From contig JAAWCQ010000004.1 of NCBI GenBank assembly GCA_022793335.1, forward strand, positions 124,001 through 188,000: 64,000 bases of DNA, in the 5' to 3' direction. Below are positions 35,691 through 43,117 of the stretch, one piece after another. This stretch comes from Clostridia bacterium. Lineage in GTDB: Bacteria > Bacillota > Clostridia > Christensenellales > UBA1242. Position 1 is the first letter of the stretch. Every line of letters begins with the position of its first letter. Position numbers and translations under genes: made by a program. The notes beneath the pieces are model-generated. The model saw nothing but the letters and a program-made list of their open reading frames with translations. It did no database searches and was not told the DNA's origin.

Positions 35691-36179
35691 CTATTTAAGA
35701 GTAAAGTATTTTACAACTAATAATATCACACAAGCAAGCACAATTGCAAGAAAAATCGGAATTGAAATTATATTTATTAAATAAAATAGAAGTCCAATAG
35801 AGGCGAAAAATAGCGAAAAAGAAAGAATTAAATGATAAGGCTGCTTAAAAAAGTAGAATATAAATAAGGAAGATATACAAAAGGACAACATTATAAATAC
35901 AGGATATAGATATATTATATCAAAAAATAAATTATAAAAATAAAATATTCCAATCAAAAATAAGGTCAAACCAAAATAACAGCTGGAGTCAAATCTAAAC
36001 AAAATGCCTTTCAATATCAAATGAAATCCTACACAGACGCAAAAAATAAAGAACCAATAATCATATTGGTTTAAATAAGTAAAGGCAAATATACTTCCGC
36101 CTATAAAAATAACAATATTTAAAATCATTGACATAAGAAGCCATGTTGACTTCTTTATGGATAAAATTCTTCCTCTCAT
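35691..36179 (-). CDS. Multi-pass membrane protein of unknown function
   Basis: 162 residues, almost wholly hydrophobic with five or six transmembrane helices and a basic N-terminus (MRGRILSIKKST). No family recognised. It sits 10 nt before the DivIVA-like gene and 29 nt after lgt, so the three are probably one operon. Its N-terminal RGR and Lys cluster would face the cytoplasm. Confidence 0.6.
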   Translation of the reverse strand: MRGRILSIKKSTWLLMSMILNIVIFIGGSIFAFTYLNQYDYWFFIFCVCVGFHLILKGILFRFDSSCYFGLTLFLIGIFYFYNLFFDIIYLYPVFIMLSFCISSLFIFYFFKQPYHLILSFSLFFASIGLLFYLINIISIPIFLAIVLACVILLVVKYFTLK

Positions 36180-36208
36180 AAATCTATTATTTCTTATGAC
36201 GAAAAAAA

Positions 36209-37165
36209 TTATTCCAACTTATCTTGCTGATTTTTGTCATTATCTAAAGAATCATTTTTATCTTTCAAAACATTTTCCGATTTATCTGTTGCAGTATTAT
36301 TATTTTTCAATTTAAATTTTAATATCTTCTTTTTCTTTTCAGTTTTTTCTGTACACCCTTCTTTTTCATAAAAAGGCTTAAGCTGTTTTATTGATTTAAT
36401 TTTCCCCATACTGTACAACAAATAGCTTGCTATCATAAAGCAAACGCCAAACACAAACAGCAATACTGATAAAAATTGAGATACTTTCATATTGCCAATA
36501 AATAAACTGTCACCTCTAATAGCTTCAATCCAACCTCTTCCAAGCCCATATATTATCATATAAAGACACATTAAAGAGCCTCTAAAATTTAGCTTATTCT
36601 TTCTTATCAGCACCATCAAAATAGCAAATGTTGCAAAATTCCAAATGCTTTCATAAAAGAAAGTTGAATAGTGCCAAACGCCCTTTATTTGTGTAGCAAA
36701 AGGAAACCATTGCATTGATGGATTTGTAACCTCTATTCCATAACAACAACCAGCAAAATAACAACCTATACGCCCTACCGCCTGACCTAAAATAAGGCTT
36801 GGCACAGCTACATCAGCAACATCTAAAAAGTTTTTTTTGTGAATTAAACAATACAAAACCACACCAACAGTGCCACCAATTACACCACCATAAATTGCCA
36901 TTCCGCCATTCCAAATTTGAAATACTTCCCAAAAACTATGAAAGCTATCAAGACTGAAAAATACATAATAAAGCCTTGCCCCAACAATAGCAAGTGGCAA
37001 AGCATAACAGGCAACTATGATGAGGTCATCTGTTTTAAGACCTCTAAATTTAGCATTTTTACAAGCTACAAAAACACCTAGAAACATTCCTATTGCAATT
37101 AAAAGCCCATAAAAAGATATATTTAAACCAAAAATGGTAAACGAGTCATGATAAAATCCAAACAT
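36209..37165 (-). CDS. lgt: Prolipoprotein diacylglyceryl transferase
   Basis: 318 residues, seven transmembrane segments. Key segments are NGGMAIYGGVIGG, then ILGQAVGRIGCYFAGCCYG with the essential Arg, and GLGRGWIEAIRGDSL. It transfers diacylglycerol to the lipobox cysteine of lipoproteins such as the one at 26706. The usual Firmicute Tyr replaces the enterobacterial His in AIYGG. After about residue 262 there is a hydrophilic Lys/Asn/Asp-rich tail of some 55 residues that is not part of the catalytic fold. Confidence 0.95.
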   Translation of the reverse strand: MFGFYHDSFTIFGLNISFYGLLIAIGMFLGVFVACKNAKFRGLKTDDLIIVACYALPLAIVGARLYYVFFSLDSFHSFWEVFQIWNGGMAIYGGVIGGTVGVVLYCLIHKKNFLDVADVAVPSLILGQAVGRIGCYFAGCCYGIEVTNPSMQWFPFATQIKGVWHYSTFFYESIWNFATFAILMVLIRKNKLNFRGSLMCLYMIIYGLGRGWIEAIRGDSLFIGNMKVSQFLSVLLFVFGVCFMIASYLLYSMGKIKSIKQLKPFYEKEGCTEKTEKKKKILKFKLKNNNTATDKSENVLKDKNDSLDNDKNQQDKLE

Positions 37166-37250
37166 ATATATATAATATCACCTATAAAGCAAAATTGTCA
37201 AATAATAATATAAAAAACAACCACTTAATAATACTTTTAAAGCTGCAATT

Positions 37251-37267
37251 ATTTTGTAAAACAAAAT
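37251..37267. promoter_or_regulatory. 7-bp inverted repeat next to the 37284 hairpin
   Basis: ATTTTGT and ACAAAAT flank a 3-nt centre. The half-site resembles TTTTGTAAAA in the 24-bp palindrome at 32427. AT-rich context, low weight. Confidence 0.25.
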
Positions 37268-37283
37268 ATAACAAAATTAAACA

Positions 37284-37363
37284 AAAAACAAATCGCCTAA
37301 ACTAGAGCTATTATTACTCACACTTGCGATTTGTTTTTAGTAAAGGACCATTGTCACTTTACA
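37284..37363 (-). ncRNA. Terminator with upstream hairpin, possible small RNA
   Basis: Minus strand. A 6-bp hairpin (GTAAAG/CTTTAC, 37340-37362) is followed by a perfect 13-bp stem (AAAAACAAATCGC with its complement, 37284-37338) with an internally paired 29-nt loop and T-rich flanks. A TATAAT (37369-37374) lies at the right distance to start transcription at hairpin 1, though its -35 is weak. At minimum this is the terminator of the Rho-like gene; an independent RNA of about 80 nt is possible. Confidence 0.45.
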
Positions 37364-37410
37364 AATATATTATAAGCAATTTCTATTATATTATACATAA
37401 TTTAATAATT

Positions 37411-38538
37411 TTATAATTTGTTGCAAAGTTTTAAAATTTCATTGGTCAAATATTTTTCTTGAGCATCACTTTCTTCATAGCATAAAACGATAGTCTCATG
37501 ATTGCCATTTTCATAAGAATGTGCAAATGCTAAGAGTTTTTGAATTACAACCTTGGTCTTTGGCGCATGCTCATCATCAAAATCATTTTCAAAGTTGAGG
37601 TCAAGACATCTTACGATATCTACTATATCTGTGATAAACAGCATCACATTTTCCCCTTTATCAGCTAAATTATAAGCATATAATATGGCGTCAATGACTT
37701 TATTGTAGCTTATATCTGGATTTGTTCCATACACAGTTGTGAAATTGTCTCTTCTAAGAAAACTGCTGAGCTTTATATCATTTTCGAATGATATATTCAC
37801 ACCTATTGTTATTAAATGATAATTATTTTTACTGCAATATTCATGAAGTCTTTCAAGATTATCATTTTCAAAAATAGGCTCTTGCAATTTAAAAGCATTT
37901 CTTCTGCCAAGTTTTATATTTGACTCTGCAAATGGAATGGTTGCATTAGCAATGATTTCTTTTCCTAAATCTTGATAAGAAGCATTATAATCTTCTGGAT
38001 TTTCGCCATTTATCTCCAAGATTTTTGAAGCAGCAAACTGGTTTTCTTCTCCAGAAAGCCTTTTTGCCTCGACTTTGACATAATCACCCGTTTCAATCAT
38101 GTCAAAATACATGATACTATCTTCCAAAAAAATAGCTTCATTTGTTGCCAAATCAAACATTCTTGCAATATCATTTTTTCTTACGATACCTTCAAAATTA
38201 TAGACAGTTTCGTCAATTTCATCTACACATGGAACGACCTCTTGTTCAAATCTAATAACAGACTCAAAATCAAGCCCTTTAAAATCATCTGGTGAGATTT
38301 TATTAGTAATATGTTCAAGCACATTTAATCTTTTGAATGGACGCCCTCTTTTAGGCATATTTTCTTCAATATACTTTCCGTTTCTTGAAGCTTCTAGTAT
38401 TAAAGCAATCAGGTCTTCCCTTTTTTTTGTGGTAGGAGAAGGAACTCCAAGTTGTCTTGCAACCGCTCTTAATTCAAAAACTCCCAACCCCCTTATCATA
38501 CTTTCTTTTCTTTTTTCATTGTTAACATCGTTTATCAT
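37411..38538 (-). CDS. Rho-like protein without a nucleotide-binding P-loop
   Basis: 375 residues. The N-terminal Rho/SAP-like domain spans about 15-52 (GLGVFELRAVARQLGVPSPT), followed by an AT-hook-like KRGRPFK (63-69). An OB-fold RNA-binding region follows (about 110-165; EGIVRKND, GDYVKVEAKR). The region aligning to the Rho ATPase starts with LGRRNAFKLQEPIFEND (210-226), exactly where Rho has GQRGLIVAPPKAGKT, but there is no GKT. The Walker B-like strand reads NVMLFITDIVDIVR (297-310), where Rho has DVIILLDSITRLAR. The R-loop and C-terminal motor end are shortened. I infer a non-motor Rho paralogue. ATG follows AGGAGAG. Confidence 0.75.
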   Translation of the reverse strand: MINDVNNEKRKESMIRGLGVFELRAVARQLGVPSPTTKKREDLIALILEASRNGKYIEENMPKRGRPFKRLNVLEHITNKISPDDFKGLDFESVIRFEQEVVPCVDEIDETVYNFEGIVRKNDIARMFDLATNEAIFLEDSIMYFDMIETGDYVKVEAKRLSGEENQFAASKILEINGENPEDYNASYQDLGKEIIANATIPFAESNIKLGRRNAFKLQEPIFENDNLERLHEYCSKNNYHLITIGVNISFENDIKLSSFLRRDNFTTVYGTNPDISYNKVIDAILYAYNLADKGENVMLFITDIVDIVRCLDLNFENDFDDEHAPKTKVVIQKLLAFAHSYENGNHETIVLCYEESDAQEKYLTNEILKLCNKL

Positions 38539-38586
38539 AAGCTCTCCTAAGTTAAATAAACCTTATAAATATATTATAACAATATA

Positions 38587-38615
38587 ATTTTAATTTAGTA
38601 TGCCCATTTTGTCAA
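38587..38615 (-). promoter_or_regulatory. Promoter of the Rho-like gene
   Basis: Minus strand: -35 TTGACA (38610-38615), 17-nt spacer, -10 TAAAAT (38587-38592). It begins 7 nt after the end of the permease gene. Confidence 0.7.
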
Positions 38616-38621
38616 CTATTT

Positions 38622-39629
38622 TCACCAAATAGGAATAAAAATGGTAATTATACCTATGATTACAGCCAATATAAATACTAAGACAGTTATAAAAATATTT
38701 ACAGCTATCTTTTTATAATTGCAAGTAAAAAGAACAATTAAGCCTACGCCTGCACCAGCACTAAGCCCAGCCACTAATGCAGGAAACATTATAACGCCTT
38801 CCATAAACATTTCAACCAAGAAAACAGATGCAGCACAGTTTGGAATAAGTCCTATAAAACTTGCAAACAAAACTTGCAAATATGGACTTGCAGTAAAGAT
38901 TTTCTTTAAAGGCTCAAGCCCTCCACAATAACCTCTTATTAAATTTATAATTAAGGTTGCAACAAACACATAGGCAAGAATAATTGCCGTATGTTTAAGT
39001 GCGTCTAAGAAAATATTTGTTGCACAACAGTGCGAATGACTATGTTTGTGTCCACCTTCTTCTTCATCAGCATGGTGACATTCATGATTGTGATCATGAC
39101 AATGTTCAACATGTTTTTCATCTGTTTCTGAAAGGCTGTTTAAAATTTCACCACCTTCATAGGTGATTGCTTCTGTTTCGTGACAATGTCTATCATGATA
39201 TTCATGTAAAACTTGCTTTTTTCTTGTGCATAATGAAATTATTCCATCAATTGCATACCCAACGATTATTCCATAGACAAGCTTTATTGCCATAAGAATA
39301 AGCAGTTTTGGTATAAATTCTGGCTTTGAAATCATAAGTGGCAATGCTTCATCGCTGGTAGATATAAATACAGCAATCAAGGTGCCCAGCGTGACAATCT
39401 TCTTTGAGTATAAATTGCTCATAACTGAAGAAAATCCGCATTGTGGAATACTACCCAAAAAAGCACCAATAACAGGACCTGCCTTATTAGTGCGGTGTAA
39501 AATCTTAGAATATTTTTCATTGTCATTATGAGAAAAATAACTTACAAGAAGATATGTCAAATATAATAATGGCAAAATCAACAAGCTATCTTTTAATGCA
39601 TCCCACAATGCATCCAAGAAAATTTGCAT
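38622..39629 (-). CDS. Putative heavy-metal exporter (ArsP_2-like, 10 TM) with His-rich loop
   Basis: 335 residues with two permease halves: N-terminal (LLYLTYLLVSYFSH, FLGSIPQCGFSSVMSNLYSK) and C-terminal (FIGLIPNCAASVFLVEMF), each carrying the IPxC motif typical of putative 10-TM metal efflux proteins, often labelled putative manganese transporter. The central cytoplasmic loop (about 140-205) is very rich in His, Cys and Glu and likely senses or delivers metal. Substrate is not determined. Follows the beta-helix gene by 42 nt. Confidence 0.78.
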   Translation of the reverse strand: MQIFLDALWDALKDSLLILPLLYLTYLLVSYFSHNDNEKYSKILHRTNKAGPVIGAFLGSIPQCGFSSVMSNLYSKKIVTLGTLIAVFISTSDEALPLMISKPEFIPKLLILMAIKLVYGIIVGYAIDGIISLCTRKKQVLHEYHDRHCHETEAITYEGGEILNSLSETDEKHVEHCHDHNHECHHADEEEGGHKHSHSHCCATNIFLDALKHTAIILAYVFVATLIINLIRGYCGGLEPLKKIFTASPYLQVLFASFIGLIPNCAASVFLVEMFMEGVIMFPALVAGLSAGAGVGLIVLFTCNYKKIAVNIFITVLVFILAVIIGIITIFIPIW

Positions 39630-39671
39630 TTATTCCTGTCCTTTACTTTTTAGGCAACCTATAAACAAATT

Positions 39672-40607
39672 TTATTCGTTGTCGGTATCTTCCAAATCAA
39701 GCTTGAGTTGTTGTTGACTTGATTTTTTCTTTTTAGATTTTTTTTCTTCTGAAGCAACAGCCTCTTCAACTTCTTCAGAAACAACTTCTTCAACTTCTGC
39801 CTCTTGTGCTGTTGGCTCTACTTCTGGCAACTGCTCTTCATTTGCCTCTTTTTCTTCTTTTTCCTGCCTGTATTCATTCATGCGTCTTGCACTTTCTTTT
39901 GGTGAATAAAGAATAATTGTTTGCTTATCTTGATATCCAATTTCACCGTTCATGTTTGCAGAAATCAATGATTTTCCAATCATCTCATCAATTTTACCAT
40001 TATTGAAAGTAGAAACTTCACTGCTGTCAGCGAAAAGACCAATAGAGCCATTGTTCATTGTTCCCACTTTGGCATCATTTAAAAGATAGGTAATATCACC
40101 ATTGAGCATGCTTACAAGATGAGCATCATTGATAATTCCAGTAATACTTCCCTCAATCATAGTGACAATTCTTGCTTTATTGCGCACAAACATAATCTTG
40201 CCACTTGTCATAGTTGCAAGCTCTGCCTTATCATCAACAAAACGAACAAAGCCACCATTCATAGTGCCAATGCTTGCTTTGCCTTTTACATAATCAATCA
40301 CGCAAGTGTCAATTGTTGTAATTGAAGCTTTATTACTTACTGTGGTGATTTTTCCACTTTTGAAAAGTCCGATTTTAGCCTTTCCAGTAAGAAGGTCAAC
40401 CTCACCATCTTCAAGCATTTGCACTTTAGCTTTGCCAGCAATTTCTTTAAAACTGCAAGAAAAGCTTTCAAGCACAATTGCGCTTCCAGTCAAAGTCACA
40501 TTCTTACATTTGTTTAAAATATGAACACCACTTGATAAAGTAAAGTTTGATTCTTCATCATGAATAATTGGGTCAACAACTTTTTCTTTGTTTTTAAAAA
40601 GACTCAT
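39672..40607 (-). CDS. Beta-helix repeat protein (bactofilin/polymer-like)
   Basis: 311 residues from the ATG at 40607 (GGAGGAG upstream). Residues 25-235 hold about ten repeats of roughly 20 residues with the pattern KA-x-I-x-T-M-x-x-G-x-I, as in KASIGTMNGGFVRFVDD and KARIVTMIEGSITGIIND. Such repeats build a right-handed beta-solenoid like bactofilins. The last 70 residues are Glu- and Lys-rich and disordered-looking. No signal peptide, so it is cytoplasmic. A self-assembling scaffold is inferred; function unknown. Confidence 0.65.
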   Translation of the reverse strand: MSLFKNKEKVVDPIIHDEESNFTLSSGVHILNKCKNVTLTGSAIVLESFSCSFKEIAGKAKVQMLEDGEVDLLTGKAKIGLFKSGKITTVSNKASITTIDTCVIDYVKGKASIGTMNGGFVRFVDDKAELATMTSGKIMFVRNKARIVTMIEGSITGIINDAHLVSMLNGDITYLLNDAKVGTMNNGSIGLFADSSEVSTFNNGKIDEMIGKSLISANMNGEIGYQDKQTIILYSPKESARRMNEYRQEKEEKEANEEQLPEVEPTAQEAEVEEVVSEEVEEAVASEEKKSKKKKSSQQQLKLDLEDTDNE

Positions 40608-40771
40608 TTCTCCTCCATTTAATATATATAAATATATTATAAGCGTGCTATTATGATAACATAATAAATAATTGTATGCAATCATTTTTTGAAAAATTTA
40701 TAAAAAATTGATGCAATTTGGAAGAAAAACAAGAAAAATTGCGATAACTTCAAGCATGTAACAGATTAAAA

Positions 40772-40800
40772 TTGACTAAATTGGCATTATATGTTAAAAT
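40772..40800 (+). promoter_or_regulatory. Promoter of the ABC transporter gene
   Basis: Plus strand: -35 TTGACT (40772-40777), 17-nt spacer, -10 TAAAAT (40795-40800). Confidence 0.7.
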
Positions 40801-40830
40801 TCCAATATTGATTTGCCATGGAGGAAAAAA

Positions 40831-42954
40831 ATGAAAATACTTGAAATAAATAATGTATTTAAAAACTACAGTCTTGAAAATAGGACTAAATTCACAGCAC
40901 TTCATGACATAAATATATCTTTTGAAAAAGGCGAACTTGTATCAATAATTGGAGAAAGCGGAAGCGGAAAAAGCACTCTTATGAATTTGATTGGGGGTCT
41001 TGATTCTGCTTATACTGGCGAGATAAAAATCAGCGGTAAGGATTTAAAGGAATTTAAAGAAAGAGACCTTGACGACTATCGAAAGAAAAAAATAGGTTTT
41101 GTTTTTCAATCATTCAATCTTATTCCTCACCTAAGCGTGCTTGAAAATGTTACAATTGGCTTGACTTTATCAAATGAAAAAGAGACTATTAAAAATAAAA
41201 AGGCTTTTGATATGCTTTGCAAGCTTGGTCTTGGCGACCAAATAAGAAAAAAGCCTACTCAACTTTCTGGAGGACAAAAACAAAGAGTTGCAATCGCAAG
41301 AGCTCTTATAAATAATCCAGACATTATATTGGCAGACGAGCCTACAGGTGCTTTAGACAGCACAACAAGCGGACAAATTTTAAATATTCTAAAAGAAATC
41401 GCTGACAGCGGAAAGCTTGTAATAATGGTCACCCACTCAGAAAAAGTAGCAAAAATTTCTTCAAGGATTGTGGAAATTTCAGATGGAAGAATTGTAAAAG
41501 ATGAAAAAAACAAAAACTACCTGCCCTTGCAAGCAGAAAGTGATTTAATAACAGATGAGCAATCTGAAGAACATACTGTTTCTCTCAATGAAAATACAAC
41601 AGACACAACTTTGAAAAAAGCAAAGAAAAGAAATAAAAAAGAAGGCCATTTATCTTTATTTTCCGCGTTTAAGTTATCGATTCATAATATGTGGGCCAGT
41701 AAAGCAAAAAACTTTTTAATGGCGATAGGCGTCTCAATTTCTTTAATTGCTCTCATAATTATGCTGTCTTTTGGTGCAGGTTTAACTGGTTATATAGAAG
41801 ACGAAGCGGCCGCATTTAACGACCCTATGGTTGCGACAATTTCAAAAAGTCTATTTCCACCTCAAACCTTTACTACTGAAGAAATAGATAAATTGGTCAT
41901 TGACTTAAATGAATATCTAAAAAGTAAAAATAGTGATTTTAAAGTTAAAACAAAAGATGATGACGAATTTGATTATAATCTTTCTTATGGGTTTAACATG
42001 GTCACTGGATTTGGAGACACAGAAAATGCAATAGCTAAAATCTCATATCAACCTGCTCCCACTGAAACTGAGCCTGAGCCAGAAGTAAAAGAAAGCGCAA
42101 TTTTCTATTCTTACACCACCCCACCATATTACACAGAAAAAAATTTATTGACTAAAAACAGTCGCATTTGCGGTGACCGAGAAATTATGCTTTCAGCCGC
42201 AGCCGGAAAAGCTTTAGGAATTGACAAGCTTGAAGATGTAATTGATAAAACAGTAACTCTTTCGATAAAATTCCCTGAATTTGAAAGTGCTGTGCCAACA
42301 GAAGTAAAGATATCAGGAATTGTGGATGTCCCTATCGTTTCAAATATGCTTATCATGTTTATTGATTATGATTATCTGTCAGATAGAGTTAAGGAAAACA
42401 GTGACGCAGATGGTCTTCCACCAAGCACTCTGTATATAGTCACTGATGATACAAAAACCACTCAGATCATAAACGAATTTGTTTCATCAAGAAAAGACTT
42501 ATCGGGCTCACTTGAAGACAGCGTTGCCAATATTTTTAGAGATATGCTTGATACATTCTCCTTCTCTCTTTCAATAATCTCTGCAATTTCGCTCGCAGTG
42601 GCACTTATAATGATTACTGTCGTGCTTTATATGAGCGTGAATGAACGAACAAAAGAAATCGGCGTTCTTAAAAGTATCGGTGCAAGAAAACAAGATATCA
42701 AACTCATATTCAGCACTGAAAGTTTCCTTGTCGGCATTCTATCAGCTATAACAGGAATAATTCTTTCATTGATGATTGGCGGAATACTTACTTTTTTATT
42801 TAATTCGATTTTTGGTTTCGCTCCACTCAAAATGCTATGGTATTTCTTCTTTGAAGCACTAGGAATAAGCATTGTCATCAGCGTTTTAGCAGGTTTGTAT
42901 CCTTCTACTATGGCAGCAAGACTTGACCCTGTTGAAGCGTTAAGACATGAATAA
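40831..42954 (+). CDS. Fused ABC ATPase-FtsX permease (MacB/LolD type)
   Basis: 707 residues from the ATG at 40831 (GGAGG upstream). The ATPase (1-225) has Walker A GESGSGKST (41-49), signature LSGGQKQR, Walker B ILADEPTG and the H-loop TH. A charged linker leads to an FtsX-type permease: one transmembrane helix (about 285-310), a large extracytoplasmic domain (about 315-570) and three C-terminal helices with ERTKEIGVLKSIGARKQDI. ATPase and permease in one chain recall MacB. Its substrate may be a lipoprotein, peptide or envelope stress signal; no adaptor protein is next to it. Followed by a terminator. Confidence 0.88.
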   Translation: MKILEINNVFKNYSLENRTKFTALHDINISFEKGELVSIIGESGSGKSTLMNLIGGLDSAYTGEIKISGKDLKEFKERDLDDYRKKKIGFVFQSFNLIPHLSVLENVTIGLTLSNEKETIKNKKAFDMLCKLGLGDQIRKKPTQLSGGQKQRVAIARALINNPDIILADEPTGALDSTTSGQILNILKEIADSGKLVIMVTHSEKVAKISSRIVEISDGRIVKDEKNKNYLPLQAESDLITDEQSEEHTVSLNENTTDTTLKKAKKRNKKEGHLSLFSAFKLSIHNMWASKAKNFLMAIGVSISLIALIIMLSFGAGLTGYIEDEAAAFNDPMVATISKSLFPPQTFTTEEIDKLVIDLNEYLKSKNSDFKVKTKDDDEFDYNLSYGFNMVTGFGDTENAIAKISYQPAPTETEPEPEVKESAIFYSYTTPPYYTEKNLLTKNSRICGDREIMLSAAAGKALGIDKLEDVIDKTVTLSIKFPEFESAVPTEVKISGIVDVPIVSNMLIMFIDYDYLSDRVKENSDADGLPPSTLYIVTDDTKTTQIINEFVSSRKDLSGSLEDSVANIFRDMLDTFSFSLSIISAISLAVALIMITVVLYMSVNERTKEIGVLKSIGARKQDIKLIFSTESFLVGILSAITGIILSLMIGGILTFLFNSIFGFAPLKMLWYFFFEALGISIVISVLAGLYPSTMAARLDPVEALRHE

Positions 42955-42957
42955 TTA

Positions 42958-42992
42958 AAAAAACTTCTAAATTTTATTTAGAAGTTTTTTGT
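42958..42992 (+). terminator. Intrinsic terminator of the ABC transporter gene
   Basis: A 14-bp A/T-rich stem (AAAAAACTTCTAAA with its complement) and 5-nt loop followed by T's, 4 nt after the stop codon. Confidence 0.8.
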
Positions 42993-43117
42993 TTTTATTA
43001 ACCAATTTTTATTTAAATTTACAAAATTTATATTAAGTTTTTTGAGTTTGAATAAAATCAACTTTATACTTTATATAGTATTCTGTCTTACATACATAAT
43101 ACAAAATATTGTTTCAA

